Origin: Prosopocoilus inquinatus
Lineage: Eukaryota > Arthropoda > Insecta > Coleoptera > Lucanidae
Length of the DNA: 64,000 nucleotides
Direction of reading: 5' to 3'
NCBI GenBank assembly: GCA_036172665.1
Contig: CM069877.1
Span: forward strand, 17,323,001-17,387,000
In this document: piece by piece, positions 41,722 to 53,815 of the stretch
How positions within the stretch are numbered: the first letter of the stretch is position 1
How the letters are laid out: each line of letters starts with the position of its first letter
Translations under genes and position numbers: made by a program
The notes under the pieces: generated by a model
What the model was told of the DNA's origin: nothing
Database searches by the model: none
What the model saw: only the letters and a program-made list of their open reading frames with translations

Positions 41722-42381
41722 CACCCTGACAAAACATAATAAAAACATTACGTGAAACATGCCCCGTTGTTGATGAAGATTTTACCTACTAAATACGGTT
41801 AGATGGGCAGGTTACAAGAATTTTTCCTTTGAGTTATTGGACAAAATTTACAAGAAATTCTATGTGTTATAGATGACTATGAATAAGTAAATTTACGAGA
41901 ATATGCGCACAAATTAAACATATAAAAATATAAATGCCAAAAATTATAAACTAGAAAAGAAATGAAAATTATTTGTTTCGTAACGAAACAATAGGATTTA
42001 GTACAAAATAATTACTCTAATTTCTTACGTTGTAAATAGCATATAACTGGGAAACAATTTTTAACGAAATTTCTGTTGAGTTAGATTTATCAGCTGTTTT
42101 AAAGTTAGGCAGGTATGCTGATTGAAGTTAGTTTTCTTCTATCACGTCAAGTTCCTTTTCTACAGCTTAAATTAATGGAAAAATGTTTACCTTAGCAAAA
42201 ACAAACAATCTGTTTAGCGAAACGTCGAGATAAGGTAAATAAAAGTTATATTTTTAGCTGTTCTAAGGTGCTTTCTTTCTTTTATATCCCTGTAATTATC
42301 ATGAGCGAGAACTATAACTGGGAAAATAAACTTAATGTATATAGTATATAGTATATGGTTAAAAAATCTTTACTACTTGTA
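41722..42381. other. No gene recognised
   Basis: AT-rich sequence with no supported features. Confidence 0.45.
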
Positions 42382-42990
42382 CAGGAATGCTATAAAGTTT
42401 TCGGAATATCAGACAGATCACTGCCAGTAGTAAATATTGTGCTTTGCGATTATGAACCTTACGGCTTCTACAACGATACTCTCCGCCTCGATAATAAAAC
42501 CAGCCATGGCAAACACAAGGATTTAAAATAGACACGGACGTATTCAGCCAATTTGAATACTCTCTTAGTGCTAGAAAGGCTTTCATTAGTTGGTTAGTAA
42601 ATTTAACAGAGTTTATTTTATAACATGTGTAACATTGTGAAACTGAAATTTCTGAAACTATAACAATTGAAATTATATGTCAATGAAATAAAATCTATTA
42701 TTTTTTGTAAATTATTTATTATTTTGCTACTAATTAATAGCTTTGTTGAGCAGGACTTCATTGTAAAAGTTTCAGAAATTTTAGTTTCATAATGCTCATA
42801 TTATTTACCAACTAATGAAAGCCTTTCTAGCACTGAGTCATCAAGTTGGCTGAATATGTTCATGTCTATTTTAACTTCTTGTGTTTGCCATATTTGGTTG
42901 TAAAAGCCGTAAGGTTAATAATCGCAAAGCACGATATTTACTATTGCCAGTGATCTGTCTGGTACTCCTAAAACTTTATAGCATCACCAC
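42382..42990. repeat. Foldback element, about 250-bp arms
   Basis: The left arm at 42382-42660 and the right arm at 42765-42990 are inverted copies (CTATAAAGTTTT, CAGACAGATCACTG, GTGCTTTGCGATTAT, CTAGAAAGGCTTTCATTAGT). The left arm has about 28 extra nt. The 75-codon minus ORF in it lacks motifs. Confidence 0.75.
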
Positions 42991-43139
42991 CAACACCAAA
43001 CAATTTGATTTACAGTAACTATACATAGCCTTTATATTATTCTCTGTGAACATATACTAGGTAATTTTTTCCTTTTTTTTTCTTTTGTGTGCGCATTTTG
43101 TGTGATTTTTGGAACGGAGAGAGAGAGAGGATATCCTGA

Positions 43140-44635
43140 AGCTTGAAAAGTTCACGTGATAGGCAAAAACTGGGTCATTTCTGAACTCAGATGCCAAAAG
43201 TCAGGTGTCAGATATAAGGCAACAAAATTTATGCTGCCCATTGTATTGGTAAATAACAGGCAACAGTGAAATGCCAATTGTGGTGAAACATTATTATCTG
43301 ATCTTGAAAACAATCTTAGTAATTTTCATCAGATTATTGAAAAATATTCTAGTTGGTGTACTGAATATTAGTTTTTTTTAAGAAGTTAAGTCTGAATACT
43401 CTGAATCACTAAAAATAATTTTATATCCGTAGATACATATCAGAATTGTTTTCAAATAAATGGTGAATATTTTGAACAAGTTCAATGGACCGCAATGGGA
43501 AACTGTCACCGTTTTTGGCCAATTTATTTATGGGTAAATTCGAAAAAGAGATAATGATCAGTATTTTCCAAGAATTTTGTTACGTTATGTGGATGACATT
43601 TTTGCTATTTTTGATACCAAGAATGTGATCTGGAGGATTTTATAGAAAAATTGAATTCAAAATTTGATAGTATTAAATTTACTTACGAAAAGGAAGAAAC
43701 CGGTGCGATTCCCTTTTTAGACACTCATATCATTAGAAACAACAAGAATGAATTAGAAATCGACATTTATCGTAAAGATACAAATACAAGCCGGTTTATA
43801 ATTAATGAATCTCAACATTCTGTACAACACAAATTCGCGGCTTTAAATTTTTTAGTAAATAGATTACTCTCTTTTCCACTTACTAAACCCCGATTTGTTA
43901 AAGAACTTAATTATATTAAAAATGTTGCGGTTCATAACTGTTATACTCGCCAAATAGTAGATCATTTAATTAGGAAGATTAGCTGTAGGAAACAGGTTTA
44001 AAAATATCTTTATGTGTATCTAACTAATTATAAATATCGTGAAGGGGAGGAGGAGTATTCCAGGAAAAAGTAAGGATTGACCTCAATTTATAATTTCCTT
44101 TCCATACTACTTATTACTAGTAAAATAAAATTAAACAAGAAACTGAATTTAATTACGGTAAATTTAATGATTGCCAGTCAACTTCATCTCTAGGAAAATT
44201 TGTTAAAATGCCTTTCGATCCGTTTTGCACCAAAGGTTTAAAACATATTTTTAACAAAATAACAGTACCATAAAGAATTTATTGGGAAACCCGAAAGATA
44301 AAGTTGATGTTGAATAGAAATCTGGAATTTATGAAATTAAGTGTAACGAATGTACTAGTAAATATATTGGACAAACAAAAAGAAATATATTAACACGTTT
44401 TAAAGAACATTTAAGTCACTACAGGTACAACAGATTTGAGAAATCAAGTGTTGCACAACATATTTACAATACAGGACACAGTATTATTAAGGATAATTTA
44501 AAACACATTAAGGAAGTTTCAAATAATAGGTATTTAAATTCTTATGAAAGTATTTTTATTCGGAAAAATAAAAACAATTTAATGAATTCAGACAATGGAC
44601 AAATACCTAGTTCCGTATTATTTGATTTACTCTAA
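43140..44635 (+). pseudogene. Penelope-like element: RT end plus GIY-YIG endonuclease
   Basis: Penelope-like retroelements encode one protein with a telomerase-like RT and a C-terminal GIY-YIG nuclease. Around 43480-43570 frames read TAMGN-like and LSPFLANLFMGKFEKE-like RT blocks, then YVDD at 43586-43597, the RT catalytic motif. The longest open part (43651-44001) starts MNSKFDSIKFTYEKEE and includes IPFLDTHIIRNN and DIYRKDTNTSRFI, the RT-to-connector region. After a frame-broken stretch, 44324-44635 gives GIYEIKCNECTSKYIGQTKR, with GIY at 44324-44332 and YIG at 44363-44371 plus the CX2C pair, then a RFKEH block, ending in TAA at 44633-44635. Frameshifts make it non-functional; the N-terminal part is missing or unrecognisable. 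Confidence 0.85.
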
Positions 44636-45900
44636 TTTGTAGGTTGTTATTCGACGGTTCATATTTAGATGTATATGATTATGATTATCATTATTATTTT
44701 TTAGATCTTAAGTCAAAAATCGGCCGCTAGATGTTATGTTATGTCAAAAGTCATCCGCAAGACGTCGCTACCTAAATCATATATAAAGGGGTGTTGGGGA
44801 CAGTTAAGCGGATTAGCACTGGATATCTGATAAGGAGAGGATTCTCCGAGATAAAATGTTCCTAAAGTGCTCTTAACTTGTGGTGTGTGGGTGTGATTTG
44901 CTCTCATCTGTTGGTTGTTTTTTGACGATTTATACATAATATATATATTTTATTTTATTTTTAGGATTTTTAGGTATCAAATAACAGGTAATTATACACT
45001 TATTTATTCGTTAGAATAAGAAATTTTTTTTCGGGTCTTTGGACTATTTATTTCCGTATTTCCACGTTGTTTGGTTATTATATACAGTGATCCCCAGATA
45101 AGTCGGGCCATATGGGAAATTTCTTTATTACTGATTTCTCAGAAAAAATTATTCTTTATGAAAGCACCTGCATCTCTCCAAACTTAAAATGCACGTATCA
45201 AAGTTTGAGTGCCTCCTGTCATATACCGACGTAATCAAAATATTTGAAATCGACATAAAAGTAAAGTACCTTTTTTTTCCACGCTACGCGGAAATTTTAT
45301 TTGGAAAAGTTACTCAGACCTATTGAGAGATCTGAAATATGAAATCATAGCAGTAGACGATAAAAAACATTTTTATGTATTTTTAAATTTTTCTTGTACC
45401 AAGGTATGTGTCATAGAATTTTGAATGTGTAGAGCTGGACTTCAAGTGTAACATAAACATACCCCGAAATTTGTCTCTTGTTCGACTATCAACTAGAAAT
45501 TATGATTAATATCATTGAAAACCATAAAAATTGTAATTTTTTGTAACCAAATCTTTTTTCCGTTGTAGGTAGCAGTGATTTCATATTTGAGATCTCATAA
45601 TAATTCTGAGTAACTTTTCCAAATAAAATTTCCGCATAAAGTGAAAAATCAAGGTACTTTACTCTTATGTCGATATTAAAATTGGGATATGTGAATTTTG
45701 AGTTAGGGAAGGGGCTTTCATAAAGAATAAATTTTTCTGAGAAATCAATAATAAGGAAATATTCCATATGGCCCGACTTATCTGTGGATCACTGGATATC
45801 TTTTAGAATGATTAGATTGTTGTTGTTTTTACATTTTTATGATTTTGTTAGGATGATTAGCTTGTTTTTAGATGTTTTTATTATGTATTAGACCTGATAT
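44636..45900 (+). repeat. Penelope-like element 3' region
   Basis: Non-coding sequence after the GIY-YIG stop, split by a foldback element at 45085-45794. The segment 45823-45880 (GTTTTTACATTTTTATGATT...) matches in reverse 47885-47945, which precedes a hammerhead-like motif, so both belong to the same kind of terminal repeat. Confidence 0.55.
45085..45794. mobile_element. Foldback element inserted in the Penelope 3' region
   Basis: Left end CAGTGATCCCCAGATAAGTC, right end its inverse (GACTTATCTGTGGATCACTG). Inverted arms extend about 240-260 bp inward (TTTTCTGAGAAATC, GGAAAAGTTACTCAGA with inverses), leaving a short central loop. 710 bp, no protein. Confidence 0.85.
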
Positions 45901-46951
45901 CAGGGTTATTTTGGTTGATGTAGATTGCGTGTCCGAAGACAAATCATAAAATTAGTTTTTATAAAAAAATCTTCCACGAAGTCAATTTTTTGAATATCAT
46001 TATGAATAACGTCTGATATTAACTCGATATATCACCAAAGGCCATTTACATAAAACTCCTTCATATCTCCCGCAAAATGAAAGCGATAAATTTTCCTGAA
46101 ACAAGTCGATTAGTCGGGCCGCGTAAGGCGGGGGCAAGGAGCGGCGCACAAAAGTTAACGTGAAACAGCTATTAAATTACGCAATTAGGTACAGTCGGGC
46201 CGGGCGTAATTCACAACTGTCATCAGGACTGAAGCTCACAATCGAACAATCGAGGCGGCGGCCCCGGAGACAATTGAAAGCTGCGAGCGCCGGAAACTGC
46301 GGCAATTTACACGTAAATGTGCTGATGGCGTTCGTTTTAAAATGAAATAAAGCCGGTCAGAAACTAACATTATCCGTTAATGTCGTCGTCGCAAACCCTT
46401 TTTTACTTCGTACGCAAACATAATCTGGGAATATGAGCGCCTGTAAATCCCCAAAACTTTACACTTCCCAGACATATAGAATTTCCTCATCCTGCCCTGG
46501 CTCTATTGCAGTGGCTAAAACGTTCACTTCCATCGAATGAATCTTTTTCTCGTTTCTTGACAACTATATTTTCTTTCTATTTTAGGGAAATTGCAGACAC
46601 CTACACACAGAAAAAATTGTATCGAAAACGAAAGCAGAAACAAATAGGAAATAGGAGATATTCGCACAGTTGTCGAACAAGACTTATCGTAATATTACTA
46701 CAATTGTCTAATATTTGCTGCAATTTGTTTCTGTCTCCATTTTGACTACAATATGTGTTGTACGAAAATGAAATTGTGTTACCTTTTACTCTTCATTTTT
46801 TTCTGTATACATACAGACAAAAGCAGCTAAATTTGCAATGATGTCATGAACAAAAATGCATCATAATAAGTTTATAGTAGTTCTGAAGCGATTTTATGTA
46901 GTTTATCTATGAAAATGAATTAACGAAAAAAATTTAAAATTGTTTGAAGTA
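45901..46951. other. No gene recognised; GC-rich island
   Basis: 46115-46345 is markedly GC-rich (GGGCCGCGTAAGGCGGGGGC, GAGGCGGCGGCCCCGGAG). The 61-codon ORF there has no motif. It resembles single-copy non-coding DNA rather than a repeat of this window. Confidence 0.4.
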
Positions 46952-47716
46952 CCGTGCCTTCAATTGAATTCCTCATTAAAGTGAGCTGTGATTTTTTTAT
47001 GAAGTTGGCGACACAATTCTACAGAAAACAGTTGTCATTAACTGTCAGTACTGATCATAACATCAAATAAAAACACAACATTAAAGTTTATAGTAGATGC
47101 TCAAAGTGCTCTCCTTCAGCTTGAATACATAAGCGTACTCTGCGTTTCATGTTTTCAAACCCGTTTGCTAAGTGTTCGGGGGTTATGTTAGCACACACAT
47201 CTGTAATGCCCGCACGAAGTTCTTCGATTGTGTGACGCGTAGTTCTAAAAACTGTGTTTTTCATGTGCAGATAAATGAAGTAATCCATAATTGTGAGATC
47301 CAATTCCAATTCCTTGCAAGAAAATTCACAATCCGATTATCGAAAAACTGCAGCAGGAAAGTCATTGTTTGATGAGCTTCTCATATTCTGTTTATTTAAA
47401 TACCCTGAGAGATGAAACCAGGTCTCATCGGAAAAGAAACACTTGTCAAGAATGTCGTCGTTGTTTAAGTTATCAAGAAATCACTGACAATATTCTGTTC
47501 TTTGAAAATCTACTGGCCTGAGTTCGTGGACTGTTTGAATCTTATATGGATAAAGCTTTAAGTCTTTTTTAAGAATAGTGTCACATGTTCCCACTGATAG
47601 CTAAACTTCTTGTGAAAGTTTCGCAATAGATTTCAGATTGCAGTGCTGCAAATCTTAGGAGAAAAGAACAGTGAAATCATAGCCCACTTTAATGAGGAAT
47701 TCATTTGAAGGTACGG
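46952..47716 (-). mobile_element. mariner-like element, internally deleted
   Basis: 765 bp with about 40-bp TIRs: left CCGTGCCTTCAATTGAATTC..., right the inverse ending TGAAGGTACGG. TA lies at both flanks (46950-46951, 47717-47718). It holds only parts of a transposase on the minus strand. Confidence 0.85.
47088..47309 (-). pseudogene. C-terminal fragment of a mariner-like transposase
   Basis: 73 codons. LDLTIMDYFIYLHMKN corresponds to the block with the third catalytic acid, followed by RTTRHTIEELRAGI, and the end RRVRLCIQAEGEHFEHLL is typical of this insect transposase group. The first two catalytic blocks are absent, consistent with the short 765-bp element. Upstream sequence to about 47650 retains scraps of the N-terminal part. 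Confidence 0.8.
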
Positions 47717-47810
47717 TATATTGGTTTCCATTTGTAAATATAAAAACATACAAAAGTATATTAGAAATTCCTGTACAGTAATTGAAATTAATCTCCGCCC
47801 ACAATAATTT

Positions 47811-47870
47811 TATATCCGTAGATACGTATTTCGGCAGCTAAGCTGCCATCTTCAGTACGCTACCAACTTA
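47811..47870 (-). ncRNA. Hammerhead-ribozyme-like motif, Penelope type
   Basis: On the minus strand: CTGAAGA, then stem II GGCAGC-TTA-GCTGCC (6 perfect bp), then GAAA, then TACGTATCTACGG. This is the hammerhead core order CUGANGA-stem-GAAA. Hammerheads are known in terminal repeats of Penelope-like elements, and the adjoining sequence matches the Penelope tail at 45823-45880. Stem III and the cleavage site were not proven. Confidence 0.5.
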
Positions 47871-48154
47871 AAAGCACTTAAAAACTTCTGAAAACAACCT
47901 AGTCATCCTAATAAAATCATAAAAATGTAAAAACTTACTTTTAAATTTAATAAATAATACGAATTGTGTTTGAAAATCAGTAAAGCATGGCAACCAGAAA
48001 TTTGCTTTTGTTTGATCCAAGCTATCATATTGAACAATGTCTGTTAATTAAATTTTTTCTTTTTAAGTTTGACAGTCCGTATCTTTGAAAAACATACTAA
48101 AAATGGTTTTGGTTAACACTTAACATAAAGCTACGTATTATGTCGTTTATTACT

Positions 48155-48496
48155 TTATGATAAATTAGATAGGAAATCAGGAATTTGGCTTGCTTTATCT
48201 TTTGTGCAGGTTGTTATTGGCAGATCTATCTTTCCCTTACAGGCTTTTATCTGGACGGCCGTGTTTTTAAACTTGGGCAACCGGCTTTTTCCTCTTGGGC
48301 GACCGTGCTTTTTCCTCTTGGGCGACCGTGCTTTTAATATTGGGCGATTGTGTTTCAGTCTTAGGCTATCGGCTTTTATTTTGGGCGACCTTGCTTTATT
48401 TACGTAATGATCCTTCGACTTGACTTTGGGTCTACGAACTTTGGGTTCGACCTTGTTGTCGAAATCATCGGTGGTCATGTTGTTTTTGGCAAGCAT
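48155..48496 (-). other. Lys/Arg/Pro-rich repetitive ORF, unassigned
   Basis: 113 codons starting MLAKNNMTTDDFDNK. The middle has imperfect repeats of the type ARSPKIKAD, ARSPKRKKHGRPRG and SRLPKFKN, produced by a tandem DNA repeat of about 24-27 bp (GGGCGACCGTGC recurs on the plus strand at 48298-48330). No domain recognised and no splice support. It could be a real basic protein fragment, a transposon-derived peptide or chance from the repeat. Confidence 0.3.
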
Positions 48497-50296
48497 TTTC
48501 GATTGGAGTTGCCTGTCACGATTCTAAGAGGGTAGCAGTGCAGCGACTGTCTGGATCCGGCTTTCAGCACTCCTATTCGTTTCGGTGTCATTTGCAATGG
48601 CCATCTTCACATGTCCAGATTGGGAGTTTACCACGACCGACCAGGAGGTGATGTAAGCGACAGACAGGTGGGAATTACTTACGGCCATTTCGCCAACTTC
48701 ACGTTGCGTTTATTCCGTTTACGGCCTTACGTTAATTTTTTAATTGTTCATTTTTGGACGCTTAACACCAGTGTTTTGATATTTTGTAAAGCTTGTTATA
48801 GGATTCGTCAATAGGTTAGTTTAATTTATTTTAGAGCTAATTTTGGTATTGTAATGTTTGGGTAAAATTTAATTTTTCGGGTACGCAATTTAAGGCGCGC
48901 ATATACTCTTGGAACATTAAGCCCACCGTACACTATACGTCGTATGGGTTGACTGACGACATTAAAGTTGTTGCATAAACTGAGTAATTTCCTTTTCCCT
49001 TGATCCTCTCCTCATCTCATCATATGATTTCGCGTTTAACTAATACCCACACCCCTCACGACTGTAGCTGCAAGCTAATTTCCTCAGCAACACGCTTGCT
49101 GATCTGCAAAGGTAGGTAGCAATTGATTATCGATATATCGTTGCCTTCCCAGGCACGAATCAAAACCCACATTACAAGTTTGTTTGGTCACCTGTAAAGC
49201 TGACATGAGCGAAGAATACCACCATTTAAATCTTTCGACTGCTTTTCATTTGTTCTTGATTAGAGAAAAGTGTGCAAATACGTTAATAAAAAAATGGACG
49301 CCGCTATTTTATCGAGCTACGAAGTAAACTTGTATTTGTTGACCTTAAACCCCTGCATATATTGCATTTTTTTATTGCTGAGTTTGTTCTGACCTGATGT
49401 CATATTTCACACCATGGGGTGTGAAACATGTGTCTAATTTTTAGATGAAACGTGAAGAGATTGGGTGCTTATAAATTGCTGGTTGGTAACTTTGCCAGAA
49501 ATTTAATACTTAGAGTTTATTAACGTTTGATGTTGATTTGATGGATCTTATATTGTCACCGGCCACTTTACAATTTTTTTGTCTTCTCTATGTTTTTGTA
49601 AAGGCCCGTAGCATTCGACTGCTGGGAATTCGGGACTGTTCGTCGCCTTCACGTCCTAATTACCCAACTGCATGAATATTGAAGCATACTATCACCCGGT
49701 CGTTTTTGCGCCGGGACGCGATTTGCATTCGACGCTCGGAACACCCAATCGTTTCCGGCTTACGTTCTCCGCCGGAAATGCATTAGTTCGCCTGCGAAAT
49801 GCAGAAAAGACCTCCTGTCCTAATCCCGAAAAGCCGCATAAGAGGATCAGTTATTTGCATGTTCCCGGTCTTGCACTAAGGCAGGCACCAATTAAACGGT
49901 TCGTCGCCGATTGGTGGATTTAAAAGAAAAAAAACTACAATCTTAACTCCAGCTCACAGCCAACTGCAATTCGAGTTTTCATTAGGTTTATGAAGAGCAT
50001 CAGGCACAAATTTATCTCTTTCCAGCTCTCTCTCGCTCAGTCTCGATTGCGCCGCTAGCAAATTGAGGAGCGATTAAGCTCTGGCTTGGATAGTGGTCCA
50101 ATGCGATTAGCAGCCTCGAACTTGGTAGTTTCGAGAACGTTTAGTTGGAAAGCGCATTAAGACTCTCCTTGTTATCATCGAGTTGACGTTGAAATATGTA
50201 ATTCGCTTCGATTTGATTCTCCATTTAAAACTGAGCCTCTATACATTTTTTGTTATTTATTATTATTAGTATAAATTAGGTTGTTGTTGTTATGGC
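48497..50296. other. No gene recognised; GC-rich patches
   Basis: No supported gene. 49620-49880 is GC-richer with an 83-codon plus-strand ORF lacking motifs. 48590-48740 is also above average in GC. These look like single-copy non-coding sequence. Confidence 0.4.
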
Positions 50297-50405
50297 CGGT
50301 TTCTAACTTTTATCGTTAGATAAAGTAAATATTGCTATTGTTACCTATGTAAGAACTAAAGGAATTTATAACTTATCTAATGATAAAAGTTTCTATAAAC
50401 CGGAC
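50297..50405. repeat. Small TIR element
   Basis: CCGGTTTCTAACTTTTATCG at the left pairs with the inverse of GATAAAAGTTTCTATAAACCGG at the right. About 109 bp. Confidence 0.55.
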
Positions 50406-50518
50406 ATTAGGCATTAGACATCTTAAGAAATACATCTTAACTTTTAATTTTGTTTATACAATTTCCTAATAATTTAATCAAAACCTTTTCATTTAAATTA
50501 TTCTAAACTTGTGCTCTT

Positions 50519-52010
50519 CTAGGAAAATAAAATAAAATTGATGAACATTTGTCTTCGAAAATGGTACTTTATAAGTAATATGTTTCCTTTTTCAGTGCAA
50601 GAACCATTTACTTTTAGTTTACTTAGAAAATTGTGCATAGAATCGAGTTGAAAATTAATATAACAGAATAATTTTAATCTTATTCTCTTCCTTCTAGAAG
50701 ATAGAATTTCCCATTTTAGTTCCCTCAGCATATATATGATACTGACGCAGTTGTTCTATGGTCGTTCCAAGCATACCCAGCTGCTTTATGCTGCAACATT
50801 TCCAGCTCTCGAGTTAAATAATATTGGTACAGATCCCAATCTTTCTGTGCAGACTCAACTTTAAAACGGATATACATATGTGGTGTAAGCATACATTTAC
50901 CAGAGTGTTTTAGATTTCTTATGGTGAAATATACAGATGTATAAGCCTTTTCTTTTCACAGTCTGTATGTGACTATTCCAATTTAAATCATTTTTAAAAG
51001 TCATATTTGCACGTATTTATCATCAGCCTGAATTCATTTCTAATTTTTATTGATGAGCCTGGAACAACATTGTAGTACCAAAAGATATTGAAACATATTT
51101 TTTTTTATTAATTTCCATTTTATTTTTATTACACCACACATGAATATTGTCTAAATTTTCTTGAATCAAAAACCGATCTTCTGTTTGTGGTGAGGTTTCG
51201 TGAAACGGTTGGTAACACTGACGGGTCACTAAAAAAGCGGGAGAACGGTGTCGCATTTTCCGGTGGTGAAGTATTATTCCGCATGTAGTAGCTTTCTAGT
51301 AAACATTTAGCCTGGATTGTAATTTTTGTTAATAAATGTATTATGCCTTTTCTAACTTTTAACATCATAAGAAAAATATCGTCCACTTTTCGGAGCCCCA
51401 ACAGTTTGTCAGAAATTTTTTTTTCTAAAATTTTACATACAATACATGTTAAACTAATTAGGCGATAAATATTACAATCAGATTTTACACCAGATTTAAA
51501 AACAGGTATAACTATTGATATCTTCCAGTCATTTGGTAAAATAATTTTCATTAATACAAATTTGAAGTAGATGCGTTAAATATTTACATACGTAATATCC
51601 TCCAATTTGTAAAATTTCGGCTGTTATATTATTATCAGTACCTGGAATTTATAAGATAAGCTCCTTAATGATATCCGCAACATTTGTTCCAGTAAAATGA
51701 AATAAATCAGAAACTTCTAATGTTTGATTTTTATTAAAATTTTGTATCGCATTAATTTTTCCATTAAAAACACTAATTTATTTAATTCTTCTACTGTATC
51801 AGTGAGATTTTCTAAGAAACGTCCATCTTTCTTTACCAAAATTTGAGAGGTTGTAGAAAATTTTTCAAACTTTTGTACAATGTGTCCATTCCAAGATAAC
51901 ATTCCAAGCATTGCTATATGAGATACAGATTCGGTTAAATGGGATGAATCACAGAGAATCAACCGGGTAAACTTATAAAATTTCAAAAATTTCCCATACT
52001 CTCGAAATTA
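50519..52010 (-). pseudogene. LINE ORF2 relic, minus strand
   Basis: Three pieces follow in the order expected for a non-LTR retrotransposon ORF2. 51986-51717 holds the linker before RT (ENLTDTVEELNKLVFLMEK). 51551-51380 has the first RT block (LPNDWKISIVIPVFKSG, then YRLISLTCIVCKILEKKIS). 51210-51080 has the late RT/thumb region (NLDNIHVWCNKNKMEINKKK). 50800-50519 reads AAGYAWNDHRTTASVS and MLRELKWEILSSRRKRIRL, matching the conserved C-terminal block of such ORF2s. Catalytic motifs in between are eroded, and many stops and shifts occur. Different family or copy from the LINE at 5.6-9.8 kb. Confidence 0.75.
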
Positions 52011-52213
52011 TACCAAAAATAAAAATAAAAGTTGACAAAGTTAATATTTTGTCACAACTTTTTTATTTGAACAGATTAAAAAAAAATTAAAAGAAATTAT
52101 TTAAACGAACTCTTAATTGGAATTTAATAGTGCTATTAGAATTTTTCCAGCTCATACTTTTTCTATGTAATGGACACCAACTTCATTTTTCCTTATGGGG
52201 CGTAAGGCGTAGA

Positions 52214-52459
52214 TCATGACCAGGGAAAAGGATTCGGGCCACTTATTTCGCGAACGGTACGAAAATTTAGTACACGGACTGTATCAGCCTTGCCTACAAT
52301 AATTTTGCGAAGTGCGAATGCTCTCATTACACTCCTTCCCCTCCCAGTCAATAACAATTTGATGCATCGGAGCTGCAGGAAGGTGGCAGGAGTGAATAGT
52401 ACATTCGGCGTAAAAAGCGTCCAATGCAAAGTGGCCTGAATTCTTTTCCCTGGTCATGA
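52214..52459. mobile_element. CCAGGGAAAAG-type MITE, complete copy
   Basis: Inverted termini TCATGACCAGGGAAAAG and CTTTTCCCTGGTCATGA. 246 bp, non-coding, same family as 39478-39705 and 27378-27470. Confidence 0.85.
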
Positions 52460-52904
52460 CATATTTAAATTTGTCTCTTCTACTTTTCATTCATACAGTA
52501 TCTGCAATAATTATTTCTAAAAAAAAAGTATTAAGAAAACGCAACAAACAAAATTTTGCTTTAATTCACGGCGGTAGGCAATGAAAAAACGAAGTAAATA
52601 AAGCAAAATTTTATGTCCACCTGTTATGACAGAGCATATAGGCAATTGAAGGTCCAAGTCAATGACGACAACATTATGATTGCTTATTCCATTTTCAACA
52701 TCCCGATTTATTACCATATTAGGTGGCCTAATTTTAATAGTACGACACTATTTTCCTAGCTGAAAACAAAATCGACGTTTCACGTCGTCTATAAATTTAA
52801 TGCGAAAATACCGACTGTTTCAAATTGAATGTGCGCTGAAAGGATATCCTAAACCGTAAGAGATACAAATTCGGTTAAATGGAAGAAAGATTGCATGAAT
52901 CAAT
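52460..52904. other. No gene recognised
   Basis: AT-rich, no supported features. Confidence 0.4.
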
Positions 52905-53815
52905 GCCCAATTCGTATTCATTAACAGAATGATTTTTTTTCTTATTTCTTCTCGAGGTATTAATGAAAATGTAAAAAAAGTCGATTATATTTTCCTCTAT
53001 GTCTTATTATAAACAATTTAGAAATTTTGATTTAACTTTCAACAGGCACTTTTTGATTCTGCATCGAACGGGGGTGGCAGAATTGATGTCAGACGTTTCG
53101 TCTTTCTACGAACATCATCAGTTTCTATTTTCTAAATACAACGTGTTTTTTTATTATTCATCATCAGTTTCTATTTTCTAAATACAACGTGTTTTTTTAT
53201 TATTCTGTTCGATAGCATTTTTTCTCCTGATTGGAATTAAAAGTTGATATTAACTTGAAACTTAAATAATACAGATTTTTGGATAAAAATTTTATTTAAT
53301 ACATAATTTAGTTATTTATATTTTTCTTAGCTACAGTGTAAATTATACTATTAATAAATTATTTACATTCGCTATATCGCTGTTGCAATAATGTACTGCA
53401 CTTACGAAAATGAAATTACGTATTAAATAAAATTTTCATATCAAAATCTGAATTACTTAAGCTTCAAATTAGTATTAACTAATTATTAAGTGTGATATAC
53501 CATTATAATCAGGAGAAAAATGTCATCGAACAAAATAATAAAAAGATATACGTTGTATTTTAAAAATAGAAAGTGATGATGAAGGTGGAAAAACGACCCT
53601 TTTGATTTCAGTTTTGCCGTCCTTATTTGAAGCAGAATCAAAAAGTACCTCTAAAAAGTTAAATCAGAGTTTCAAAATTATTTATAATAACAGAGGAAAA
53701 AAGAAAACCGACTTTTTTATATTTTCATTATTAATATCTCAAGAGGGAATAAGAAAAAAAAGCATGCTGCTAATGAAGTGAATTTGAAACACAACCAACT
53801 TTTATGATCACCCTA
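52905..53815. mobile_element. Foldback element
   Basis: Left arm 52905-53232, right arm about 53508-53815, inverted copies (TGATTTAACTTT, ACTTTTTGATTCTGC, AAATACAACGT, TTTCTCCTGATT with inverses). The right end CACCCTATATTTT is the inverted AGGGTG-type terminus seen elsewhere in the window. No coding sequence. Confidence 0.7.
53113..53204. repeat. Two perfect 46-bp tandem copies
   Basis: 53113-53158 is repeated exactly at 53159-53204 (starting CATCATCAGTTTCTATTTTC). Only one copy is present in the opposite arm of the surrounding foldback, so the duplication is recent. Confidence 0.9.
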
